This document shows positions 20,456 through 32,200 of a stretch of 64,000 nt of DNA, one piece after another. The stretch comes from Haliotis asinina (taxonomy: Eukaryota; Mollusca; Gastropoda; Lepetellida; Haliotidae): positions 46,104,645 to 46,168,644 of the forward strand of contig NC_090281.1 of the NCBI RefSeq assembly GCF_037392515.1, read 5' to 3'. The notes beneath the pieces were generated by a model. The model did not search any database. It was not told the DNA's origin and was given only the letters and a program-made list of their open reading frames with translations. The position numbers and the translations under genes are program-made. How positions within the stretch are numbered: position 1 is the first letter of the stretch; each line of letters begins with the position of its first letter.

Positions 20456-23420
20456 ATGAACAGCACTATTAATTTAATACAATGGAATTGCAGAGGCCTT
20501 CGGAATTATTTTCATGATCTACAATTATTAGCTCAAGATGTTAATCCATCGGTTTTTAGTTTACAAGTGACACACTTGAAAAGTACAGATAACTTTGAAT
20601 TGCGTCGGTACAATTCATTCCATTCCTTCTCACCTCCAGGTGATAGAGCCACCGGTGGCGCTTCTATTATCATGAGGCAGGATGTTATCCACAGCCCGGT
20701 GCCTCTCAAAAGCAATCTGCAGGCTATTTCTGTCCGTTTCACTTTACAGATCACCTTTACGCTTTGTTCTTTGTATATTTCTCCTTCTACAGCTCTTCAA
20801 CAGTCCGATTTTCAGGATCTCTTTGACCAACTTCCTCGACCATGTATAATCATGGGTGATCTTAATGGACATAATCCTTTGTGGGGAAGTACTGACACCA
20901 TTTCAAACAATAGCTTATGCATCTTTAATGATTGATCTGTCACATATTTACATCCTGGTTCGAGAACTTATTCTGCACTCGATCTGTCCCTCGAAGACCC
21001 AACTGTTTATAACGAATTTGAATGGTCAGTTCACGATGACCTGTGTGGAAGTGACCATTTTCCAACAATACTTTCCGTTATAAATCCGAGTGATGACCCA
21101 CCTGCGACAAGGTGGAATTTTAATAAGGCTGACTGGCCATTATTTCAGACAATGTGTGCTGACAACTTGAACTCTGACGTTTTTGTTAATGTTCCAGATG
21201 CGATTCAGTTGTTCTCTGACAAACTGAAAAGTATTGCCGATGAAACTATTCCTAAGGCCTCTGCTAAACCACATGTTCGTAGACCATGGTTTACTGACAG
21301 GTGTAAACAAGCTAGGAAGTGTAGAAAGAAGGCAGAAAAATATTTTCGCCACCACCCTACAGTTCATAATTTAAATACTTTTAAAATAAATAATGCCAAG
21401 GCTCGACGTACTTTTAAACAAAGTAAACGCCAGTCTTGGAAGACCTTTGTATCAAAAATTAATTCTCGTACACCGATGACAAAGGTGTTGAACATGATAC
21501 AGAGAATCAAGGGTAAAGGTGGAAATTCTAGTGTTCATCATCTAAAAGATGGACCCGAGGTTTTAACTGATAAAATTGACATTGCAAACAAGTTGGGTGA
21601 AACCTTAGATGGACATTCTTCTTCCTCAAACTATAATACAAAGTTTCAGAAATATAAAGATCAACAAGAAAAACGTAATATTAACTTTCATTCTGGTAAT
21701 GGTGAAGAGTATAATGAACTCTTTTCACTACATGAGCTGAATACTGCCTCAGCGCAAGCTCATGATACGGCGACGGGTGCTGATAATATCCACTATCAGC
21801 TCCTGAAACATTTACCCAATACATGTCTTGAAACTCTTCTGAACATTTTTTTTATCATATTTGGACAACAGGCCAAATTCCTCCGTCGTGGCGTCAAGAG
21901 ATTGTTGTACCAATACCTAAGCCTGGTCGGGATCATACAGATCCATCAAACTACAGACCTATTTCACTAACTAGCTCCGTTTGCAAGACCATGGAACGGA
22001 TGGCCAATAATAGATTAGTATGGATTTTAGAATCCAATAATCTTATTACTAACATCCAATGTGGTTTTCGCACAAATAGAAGCACTACTGACCACTTGGT
22101 TCGACTAGAATCATTTGTTTAAAATTCCATTGTTCATAACCAGCATGCTGTATCAATATTTTTCGACTATGAAAGAGCTTATGATACAACATGGAAATAT
22201 GGTATCTTAAGAGATTTACATGATTTTGGTTTGAGAGGCCGTTTGCCTCAGTTTAAATCACAATTTTTAGCAGGCAGACAATTTCAAGTTCGTGTCGGAT
22301 CATCCCTGTCTGACCATTATAATCAGGATCAGGGGGTTCCACAAGGTAGTATTTTGTCTGTTACTTTGTTTAGCATAAAACTCAATAGTCTCTCGAAAGT
22401 ATTACATGATTCAATAGACGGGTCATTGTTTGTGGATGATTTTAATGTTTCATGTCGTGGTAAAAATATGCATACCATTGAGAGACAATTACAGATGTGT
22501 TTAAATAAAATTCATAAATAGTCACTTGAGAATGGATTTAAGTTTTCACAGATAAAAACCAAATGTATACATTTCTGTCGGAAATATAAACCCCATAAAG
22601 ATCCTGAACTGTTTTAGATGGCTCTCCAATTACCGTTGTAAAGGAAGCCAAGTTTCTGGGACTGATTTTCGACAAACATGTGACTTTTTTACCACATATT
22701 AAGTATTAGAAGACCAAATGCCTGAAAGCATTAGATCTCCTAAAAGTGATGTCCAGCTTAAAGTGGGGATGGGATTAAACTACCCTCCTTCATTTGTACA
22801 GATCACTCATCCGATCAAAGCTTGATTATGGTTCCATCGTGTATGGCGGGGCCTGTCGAAGCAACTTGAAACTGCTTGATTCTGTCCATCACCAAGGTTT
22901 AAGACTTTGTCTTGGATCTTTCCGCACTTCTCCTATTAACAGCATTTATGTTGAAGCTGATGAGCATTCTTTAACCCAACAACGTATTAAATTATCTTTG
23001 CAGTACATTACTAAACTATATTCGAATCAGACAAACCCTGCATATAACTGTGTATTCCATCCCCTCAATGAGGATCTGTACAACAAAAATCTTCTCTTGT
23101 TCCACTTCTAGGGATAAGGATTAAACCTTTCCTTTCTGCTGCTGGCATTGACCTTGAAAATATCTCTCCTCGTCTGCTGTCTTCTCCTCCTTGGCAATGG
23201 TTAGGCCACAAGTCGACCTAACCTTGACTACATTTAAGAAATCAGAAACTAATGAATTACAATATAAACACGAATATAAGCAATTAAAAAGTAAATATAA
23301 TACATATAAATCCATATTTACAGATGGGTCCAAGGATGGTGGGACAGTGTGCCACTGTCGTTGGATCCAAAACAGTATCTTCTCGACTGCCAGATCATAC
23401 GTCAATTTTCATAGCTGATT
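20456..23420 (+). pseudogene. LINE ORF2 (endonuclease, reverse transcriptase, RNase H), broken
   Basis: Starts MNSTINLIQWNCRGL, the AP-endonuclease opening (IQWNCRG), with IIMGDLNGHNPLWGS as the metal-binding DxN motif. The reverse transcriptase follows with NYRPISLTSSVCK, NIQCGFRTNRSTTDHLVR, VPQGSILSVTLF and the active-site variant FVDDF (about 22430). A thumb-like part reads YRSLIRSKLDYGSIVYGG. The RNase H start is YKSIFTDGSKDGG (about 23310). Lesions include an in-frame TGA after 20930, a frameshift near 21850, stops near 22120 and 22520 and further breaks near 22610-22790 and 23110. Such a protein would have cut and copied the element into the genome. Confidence 0.85.
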
Positions 23421-24114
23421 TGTTATCAGATTTGTAAATAGATAAATATTTTATGAGTGGTAATTTGGATTAGTAACTGGAATTGTTAGTGGCTGTACCT
23501 TCAAGGAGGGGTTGAAGTAGAGTAAAATTATTGTCCTCCCGAGAAGGTACTGTAAGTCCCAAGGCATTCAAAGTTGATTTGAATTCAGCGTCTATTTTGA
23601 TTGTAGTATCCTTGTCATTTTAATTTTGGCTAAAATTCACTTCATCGCCTGCAGCTGAAGGGATGATATAAATCCAGCTAGGGTCCATGCAGGTAGCAAA
23701 AGTACTGTAAGTCCCCATGGTCCCTAGTATGGTGATCTACCTTACCTTGTTGGCGACCTATAGCCTGTTTTGTACATTGTATCGTCCTTTCTAGTTACCC
23801 TATTTTAGATTTAGACTGGTTTTAACATCAATGTATCTGTGATAATCTAGTTTTACTCTCCTAGTTAGTTTTACTGTCCTTTGTCGACGGATATTTTAGA
23901 TTGATTACCTTGTTTTCATCGCTATATGGCTGTAATATTACCGATGCAATGTTAAAAATTAACTCACTCTCTCACTAATGTTGTTTTACGCAGCGTGTAG
24001 CAATGCTATATAAATTATAGAACAAGTTATATGTTCATACACATTTTCCCCATTTAACAGACTGGTTGAAGACGCATTGGTGAACACTCCTTCTCAGAAT
24101 CTACAAGAACTTAC

Positions 24115-24211
24115 TTGAATGGAATGCCAGTTTGTGGAAAATAGTTAATGACATCAAGTATCGTATCTTCATAGGTTTTCGCAGGTACAGTGTTACAGTA
24201 GTAGTATGTTC
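24115..24211 (-). pseudogene. Lone exon 6 of a third glycosidase paralogue
   Basis: A 97-nt exon with intact acceptor (TTTACCAG) and donor (GTAAGT), the same length and phases as exon 6 of the intact gene (37299-37395). It encodes TYYYCNTVPAKTYEDTILDV and PQTGIPF, about half identical to that exon. I found no neighbouring exons: the LINE at 18.6-24.0 kb lies immediately downstream in gene sense and 24.3-25.2 kb upstream has none. It is either a relic or an isolated piece of a gene split by insertions. Confidence 0.65.
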
Positions 24212-25194
24212 CTGGTAAACATAAAAATGTCAAAGCGAAAGAACGAAAAAGAACATGTAATAACTTCTCGCCATACAGATTTATGTTTTCGTACTCGTAA
24301 ATGATAATCACAATTTTTGAAAAAAACTGCTGGTTAACACATTTAAGAAAGGTACTCTTTTGTAACAGTTATTATGTCTCTGTGACAGTTATTATGTCTG
24401 TTCAGACGTGGTAATGTGAGAAGCGTCAACATTGTCACAATGAATGAGCGTTTCGTCGGTAGCCTTCTATTATACTCTTCACAAAAAATAAACAAGTATT
24501 TTTAGTGTAATATCTTTACCAATCTCGATAGCGATTTTACCAGCATGTTAATGAAAGGTAAATATTGAAAAATACATAATCGTTAGTGACTGTCGAATTG
24601 ATTTATCTGATGACATTGATAACATCAACAGAACACCACCACCCTCAGAAACAATATGTCTATTACATCATTTCATGATTTGCAATTTGAATAAATGAAA
24701 ATGTAACTACTCTAAAATACGCGTTGTTTGCCTCTTTGTGAGCAAGTAAGCGGACGTCCTGGGATCTATTCCTTACATGATAATTATCTGAAGTTTAATT
24801 TTGTTGTGAAACCAACCTACCCGCCTGCTTTCAAATAAAAAACAGTTATACATATATGTTTTAATTTCTTAAAACATCCAAACAATGTGTTATCGTCATA
24901 AATAAAATGTTCTTAAACTTATAATTACAATGTCATTGCCAACACACTACGGCTCCTTGACGTTTGTTAATGACGTTTTGGCAGATAGCCGGATAGGGCA
25001 TCCCAAATCAGTTGACCAACGCATACAAGCAGGCTATGTAGAACCATGTCAATGTGTTGCAGCGTTATCTGTCCAGTATGCAATATAGTTGACTGTGAGG
25101 TGAGTCTTGACATAACGGTCATCACGCTGGTAGTAGTATTGTAGGAACGTCCCCCTTGAGGACTGGGGGACGTGTAATATATTTCACATATAAA
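24212..25194. other. Non-coding, AT-rich
   Basis: No supported gene. A minus-strand frame near 24967-25266 has no recognisable features and probably overlaps the retroelement remnant that follows. Confidence 0.3.
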
Positions 25195-25480
25195 CTTGTA
25201 GATGGCTGAGGCAGCAGCTATGTAGGAGAGACATCTCGCCCCATTGACATTAGGCTGAAACAGCACAAAACTTCAGCAGAGACATTAGATATAAAGACAG
25301 TCCTTTCCGTCACACTCCACTGGCTGGCAAGCAACAACCATCATGGCATCGAACATCCATGATTGGCGACGTCAAAAATGTTAAGAGCTATGAACATCAA
25401 CAGGCTAGCCCCACAGATGAACAGAGACCAAGGGGTTTACCTACCCAATGCCTGTGAAAACAGTTACACGGAAGGCTTCA
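25195..25480 (+). mobile_element. Penelope-like retroelement remnant (GIY-YIG region)
   Basis: The plus strand reads YVGETSRPIDIRLKQHK, then HHGIEH, and farther on QMNRDQGVYLPNA. The first matches the GIY-YIG-type endonuclease opening (YIGET...RL..H). The last matches the end region of Penelope-like element proteins (NRDQG..LP). It is broken and short, with only the 3' coding part visible. Confidence 0.55.
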
Positions 25481-25684
25481 CCAATCACCTCTTAATCCAC
25501 TGTTACAGAATCATCTCACCCCTTAGTATGTTATCCCAGCTTTTGTCTATCGTTAGATCATCAACCCCACCAAGTTTCGTGATTTGAGATATTTGAAAAT
25601 ATTAAGCAAGAATGATTTTGTGTGATACATAGTTTATTTTATTCTCGTGTACTCGCGTAATAACATATATTCATATGTATGAAA

Positions 25685-25885
25685 AGGTGGTCAAGTGATC
25701 TGTAAACTTCCTAGCAACTAGTCTCTGTCATTTAAAGGAGCTCGGTGTTGTCAGGTGACAATGGTTAAAAGGTTCCTAGTAACTGCTCTCTGTCGTTTGA
25801 AGGGGCTTGGTGTAATCAAGTGATCAGGTTCATGAAGTTCCCAGAAGGCAATCTCTGTTGTTTGAAGACGCTCGGTGAGGATTCG
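25685..25885. repeat. Three-unit tandem repeat of about 66 bp
   Basis: Three diverged units of the pattern TCAAGTGATC, TTCCTAGCAACT, CTCTGT, GTTTGAAG, GCTCGGTG. One related unit is at 3819-3895. Both lie just outside the left edge of a duplication copy, so the repeat may have helped create the duplication. Confidence 0.6.
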
Positions 25886-26255
25886 GTAGTAAATTAATAC
25901 AAGACACTTACTCATTTCAGCTGGTTTCAATTTATACATATCCAGAAATTATCATTTTAAATACACATAGTAACATATTTTGAAATGTGGCATTGATTCG
26001 ACCGGTGATTTTGCATATAAAAAAAAAACTTTGATCGGTCGATAAGGAAAGAGTCATATCTTTAGATATATGTGGCTTAAAGTATTAGCTGATAATGTCC
26101 TCATATCTAAGTTGAATGTACTTGTTCTTTGTATTCATAATCCAGGGAAATAGGGGAAATACGTTTAGCTATACAAATTCTGCTCCGATTATAGATATCA
26201 GATCTGGTCGGCAGCACCACAAATTTGAAATAGTGGTTGCGATAAGGTTTTGTTC

Positions 26256-29200
26256 TCAGCGGCATGTTTGTTGATTAAAGCTGAGAGTAGCACTGCCGAC
26301 TGGCCCGAGGTTGCAGACCACCGGAGAGGACACTCCATTCACGTTGAACCAGAAGACGACGGATTCTGCAGCCGCACCATTTAGGCTGATGATGATGTCG
26401 TCCCCGATGTTGATGTCAGTTACCCTCTGAGGTGACATCGGAACCCACTTGCTTAACTCGCCCTGAATGAGCACCTGCTTTCTGAAATTATAACCCACTT
26501 TTAGAAATCTGCATTACGAATGTATCTAATACAACATAACTAGCAATGATTTTGTTCATATTTAGACTCTAATTGTAAAGTGTTGACTGACAATGGCGTA
26601 GCAGTCTTCTGTATAGAGTTCGAAAGCCTCATTAACGCAAAATGAGACGGTAAACCTGTCACTACCATTTACGATTGCCATTCTTGAAAAAAAACTTTCG
26701 TTAAGCCCACCACGCAAATGTGTAGTCGATGTTTTTTTTTAGAAATATATCATTGACAGTTTACCATCTTTCACCACATACATGTACAGTTGTAATTGAT
26801 AAAGGTAACCCAAACGGAGAAAATAAAAAAAGGCGTACTTCACGAATCAGTTGCATTAGTTTATGTTTAGGGATAAAAAGACATATTTTAATTCTGTTTA
26901 CTTTACCCGTGAATTAACGTACAAGCTGGCGACAATCATAATTGTCGTGTATTTATGAATACCACCGGGAACGTCAGTAAATTCTATATGAAAGGGAGGT
27001 GTTGATAAGCTCACGACGTGTGTGTCAATATTTCAATACAGGTGTGCCATTACACATGATCATCTCCATCATCACATCCATTATGAACACGATGATAACC
27101 TGCGTCATCTACTGATGTTTATTAGTTCACAATGGTGTCTTAGATGATTAAGTTAGAACCGCAGACTATATTATATGGGGACATTATTCATGCTTCTACA
27201 CTGCATCAGAGAGTCAGACTCGTTCATATCCTACAGACTTTGGCACAAGGTTCCCTTGAGAATAATGAACTCAACAACCACCCCGGATACTGAAACAGAC
27301 ACGAAAGGTAGTTTATTCCCTTTAGCTATTATTTATCTAATTGTATCCGTGCTGGTCATGTCTGCCAACGGAGTGGTCGTTCTCGTTGTCGCCAAGACAA
27401 AGGAGTTACATCTGCCAACGTTATGGGCCGTCACTTGGATGGCCGTCTTTGATTTCTTCATGGGTCTGTATATTTTGATTTTCGTCGTCCCCTCTGCGTT
27501 TCTGAACCGATTTGCCTACTCTGATACAATGGTCAGCGTTGCATCTTGTTTACTGACGTTTATATTAGGTCAAACGGTCTTCAACGTTGCACTAACCATC
27601 ACTGAACGCTGCATTGCTGTGTGCTGGCCGTTAAGATACATCCACATTGTCACGAAAAAGCGCTTTGTCCAAGGAGTGACCATCTCGATTTTCCTAAGCT
27701 TCATCCGTGTCGTGCTGATAACTGTGCCTGATGGTGACTTTTACTTCCGTGAAGATTCTGCAATTTGTGTTGCAGACTTTGATACCTTGCCGAATCTTAT
27801 GGCATCCGTGGGATTTCCTATCATCACACTATCTATGATCGTCATCTGTCTCGTGCTGATTTTCTTCAGGAAGCGAGTCGGTAAGAAACAAGTACACCCT
27901 GAAGGCGTCAACAGTCAACCAGAGACCGATGTCAAATTTCCCTTAATGTGTGTGATGTCAACGAGCGTTTTCTGCATTTCTTACGTTCCATTCACAATAG
28001 GTATTATTACAAACTACGTGTCAGGAAAAGACAATGTACCGACTCTCCTGGTGCGAATACTTATGACGTCGCTCCTATCCAACAGCCTGTGGAATGTGTT
28101 CATCTACACCGCCACCTACCAGCCATTCAGGGAGGCGCTCTTGTATCTCTTCTGCAGGTCGTACTTCAGAAAGAAACGGCAACAAGAGCTATTTACAAGG
28201 CGTTAAATCGGTCTTAACAAGACATTCCGTTGTGCTCTTATTAATTTCAACATACAAGTTAACTTATTAATCCACCTGTCGTTTATTTTTTCAAATATCC
28301 CACATAATTCTTTTTCGATTGATTTCAATGTAATCCTTCTGTTGTTCGTAAAATAATTATATTTACTCTATGTGTAAGGTGCATATATGTATTTTGTTAC
28401 TATTAATACTTCACCTACTCTCTATAATTCTGTTCCAAGGTCAAAAGTCTATTATGAAATGTCTCCATAACCTCATAATAAATACGTTGTGGTTCAAATC
28501 CTTTTGTTAATTGTGTTACCACTCAACCTAAAAACATGAATAAGAATCAATAGAAGCTCAAGAATATATGAAAGTCTTTACCTGAGTACGATTTTACGAG
28601 CGGATCTGTCAGACTCTGATTCACAACTTTCACATAAATTATGTGACAATGCTTTCAACCAGAACATAGGATTTCCAGACAAAAACAGAAAGTGTGAACA
28701 GTTCACTTGTCACGAGGGGATCATGGGTTGATCTTCCCGCTATGTTTGTTTATGTTCCCTGAGCATAAGGGACCAGTAAAAAACGTATTATCATACCGAA
28801 AACTTCAGTGTTAATTTTGAATTGTCTGAAGCATTGGGTATTGGCTCAATAATAAGGAGTATGACGTCTGACTTTCTAAGTAACTTTCTACAGACTGCCA
28901 ACATTACAAACACGAGATCTCTGGAATTCGAAAAATGGACAGAGGGTCATGTCCCGTCAGAGATTATAGTACGTCATTTAAAAAGGGAGTTCAGTGTCTG
29001 ATATTAAAATATTCAAGACTCTCGAACTGTAATTTCGGTGCTTCAAAGTTAGACACAGAGGCGACTGTTTTGATATACGTACCCCTGAACCTTCAGGACA
29101 GGCGAGACATAGTATAGACAAAAGTCCACAGTGGTACAGCCACTCATGGTAAGGGGGTCAGCGTCTGTCAGTGGCTGGATCTTGCTGGCGTTGTTGTAAG

Positions 29201-32200
29201 GGAAGATCATGGAACTTGGGAACTGGAAGAGACACGAGACATCTACCCCAGATAATGATCGACTATTACCTTACCGTAGAAACCTTTGTGCTGTGAGTGT
29301 GTCTGACATATAATCAGAGGGTTTAGGACCATGAAAACGAATACAAGCACTCGGTTTTTTAACGACTGCAAGCGATGTAACAAGACAGAAAGTCCAGCCC
29401 AATCCTACGTCCTTTCGTTGGGCAACACTTTCAACTGGAAAGATTATTGCTGCAGCACCTATCATCATGACGGAACAGGGCTTCCAAATTAATTTCAGCA
29501 ACAAATGTACAAAGTCTTATGACTATTTCTTGAGAGCGTGGTTTTTTTTATTACTATTTTCACCACCATCTTTCTACTCTCCGGTCCACACTGTCTGTAA
29601 ACGTGTGCAACGGAACAAAACACTATGTCGACTTACTCCTTGGTAGCCTGCAATGTCGGGCGTTATCGAGTAGTCACCATTCAACTCTGCGGCAAGAATG
29701 ATACCATACTTGTTCTGTCCTCCGAAATCTGAATATGTGGACCACACCTCTCCGTCCGGTCCCTCAAAGTCTCCAAAGGCAATCTGTAACGACCACTTTT
29801 GTTACGAATCTTACAAAATGTAGATGTCATAATTATTTATAATTCAATAATTGAGAATATATTTGGCGCGCCCTTCCAGACTTTATATCCTGCCCAAAGC
29901 GCACAAAGGATGCTCAAAGCGCAATCTGTTTTTGTAATTACCCCAAATCACCCAAACTGCCTGTGAGGTGCTAGAATGTTAATAGTCACATGACGAATCC
30001 AACCGGGTAACCATTTTCTGTTGGACGAACATTTGTAATTTTGAACTCACATGTCTAAGACGAGACCAAATGGATCACATGTATTTCGTTGTGGGGCAGG
30101 ACTGAAGTCACAGAAACTCTCAGGAGATCAACAGTTAATTTTAGTGAACTTGAACCTACCCTTCGAATCCTATTGTCTATTGCAGTAGCAGGCCGAGATG
30201 GTTTCAGAATAAGGCCGTCCGCATTGACAGATCTGCAAACAAATGTAGAAAACGTCGATTTAGTTGCTGGGTAAAATATAACAAAAATTGTCATTGTAAC
30301 TGTCATCAAATTTGATTTTGTTCTCACAAGTTTAGTCTGGTGCCTCTGGTCCAGTTTCTGTGGTAACGGTGGAACGTTGCAACATTCCTGCTGCCATAAC
30401 ATATGCAACACCCCTTGAAACATGAGGTGTTCGTATGACCTTGTGTGAAGGTGTCTCTACGCGGACATGTTTAGGAAAGTAAGGTATCTGTGATATATTT
30501 GACCCGTGAAGGTCCGTGGTAGAATAGGCCTTTAGCAACCCATGCTTGCCATTAAAGGCTTGTTTAATGGGATCGGGTGGTCAGGCTGACTTTGAGGACA
30601 TATGACATCGCTTCTTAATTGAGCAGATCGATGCTCATGCTGTTGATCACTGGATTGGTCCAGGCTCGATTATTTACAGAACGCCGCCATATAGCCTGTG
30701 AGTGCGGCGTACAACAAAGTTCATTTACCTCATGATTAATGATTTGTTCGATCCGCCGACCATATCACTTATACCGACAGGACCCGTGCTGAGAGTAGCG
30801 ACAACTGCATTCAGAGCTGTGTTTGGTTCTGATCCGTCTGGAAAAACCAAGTGCAAAACTTCAATAGCTGCGTAACTAAAGTAAACATAGACTGCTTTCA
30901 AACACTGCTGTGTCGAACATTAATGTGTCGAATCTTGTGCTATTTCGAAGAAAAAGTTTTGTCCATTAACAATCCTTCGGCATATTTTTACTTTTTAGCT
31001 ATGTCGAACTCGAAATTGTGACGTTGGTTCCTTCAACTTCAACACAATAAATTTTGACTGTATCTTTAAAGCAAAAATGCTTTAAGTGTGTTTCCTCAAA
31101 TCATAACTATGTAACACATGTTCTTCATTCATTAACCTGAACTGTATTTGGCTTTAGTCTCATGAAACAGTGAAGAAGGCGACAAACAAACATATGTCAG
31201 TATTTCACATGTCCTTTCAGTAAAACAAACTAACCATCCTAGAAAGCAGTAAGAAACACAACCATATGTACATGTTCTTTCTGTATACACACATACATCT
31301 CTTAAGTTAAGTGAAGTTTCAAATGAATGAGTAAAGTAATGATGTATTTATAGTCCCCCGTGCTAAAACATTTAAACCAATGCCCACAGCTATGTTTTGC
31401 AAACTGTCCAAGGATACTTCATGAAACCCATCTTTCCATTAGGCAATAAGGTGGTGGGTTAACCAAGTGCTTAAAGTGTCCCCGGTTCAATTAAAACGTA
31501 AAACTGAACTCAATCAGTATCAGGCAGTAATTCCATACATCTAGCACGGTAATGATCAAGCGCAATGTTGTAGTTCCAAAATTTGCAAACCTACCTCAAT
31601 ACCCGTATAGAAGTGTACGGAAGTAAATGGGAAATTAGTCAATAACTAAAGCGTTGATCTGTGTAGATTTGTTTTAAAAGATTCCTTACTGTATGGGTTG
31701 CCTGACTGAACTGAGGTTGTCCAGAAATTGTCCTTATACGGGGCTAAACCAATTGCCCAAGCCAAGAGTGATGTCAAGCCAATCTTCCAGTGGTCACTGC
31801 CAGGGTGATAGTCTCTGCTTGCCCTTGCCTCATAACGGAAAATACTCAGACAGTTCAGCAGAATCAAATACTCTAAGACTGTGAGACATCAGTTTACCGT
31901 CCAACGAAATTCAGTAACAACTAAGCATATGACAAACTTATGTCGTTATAACCGTAGCTAGTTACACGCCTTTCCACATAACCTACTTTAGTTTGTCATC
32001 AAGGCGTCAATACATCTCTAATTTTATAGTCACCGTTATTGTTATGAAATATTAAGAGGTTTATTACATGACAGTTTTCGTTACCAGCTCAAGACTACCA
32101 CATGAACCCGAAGGCCGAAGGCCAATGGCCCAGACAGCTGATATGCTAGTCGAGGGCTAATATGACTGGGAAAAGGAAACTGTCATATCATAACCCATTT

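Larger units (their letters stand above)
18590..23990 (+). mobile_element. Degenerate LINE with endonuclease, RT and RNase H (I-superfamily-like)
   Basis: A full-length-sized non-LTR retrotransposon: a GC-rich 5' leader (from about 18590), ORF1 with zinc knuckles, ORF2 with AP-endonuclease, reverse transcriptase and an RNase H start, then a 3' tail. The RNase H domain after RT and the CCHC ORF1 point to the I superfamily (Nimb or Ingi type common in molluscs); the exact clade is inferred. Both ORFs are broken by several stops and frameshifts, so it is dead. Its 3' end (GCTATATGGCTGTAATATTACCG, AACTCACTCTCTCAC) resembles the tail of the local SINEs. The 5' border is approximate and no target duplication was identified. 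Confidence 0.85.
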
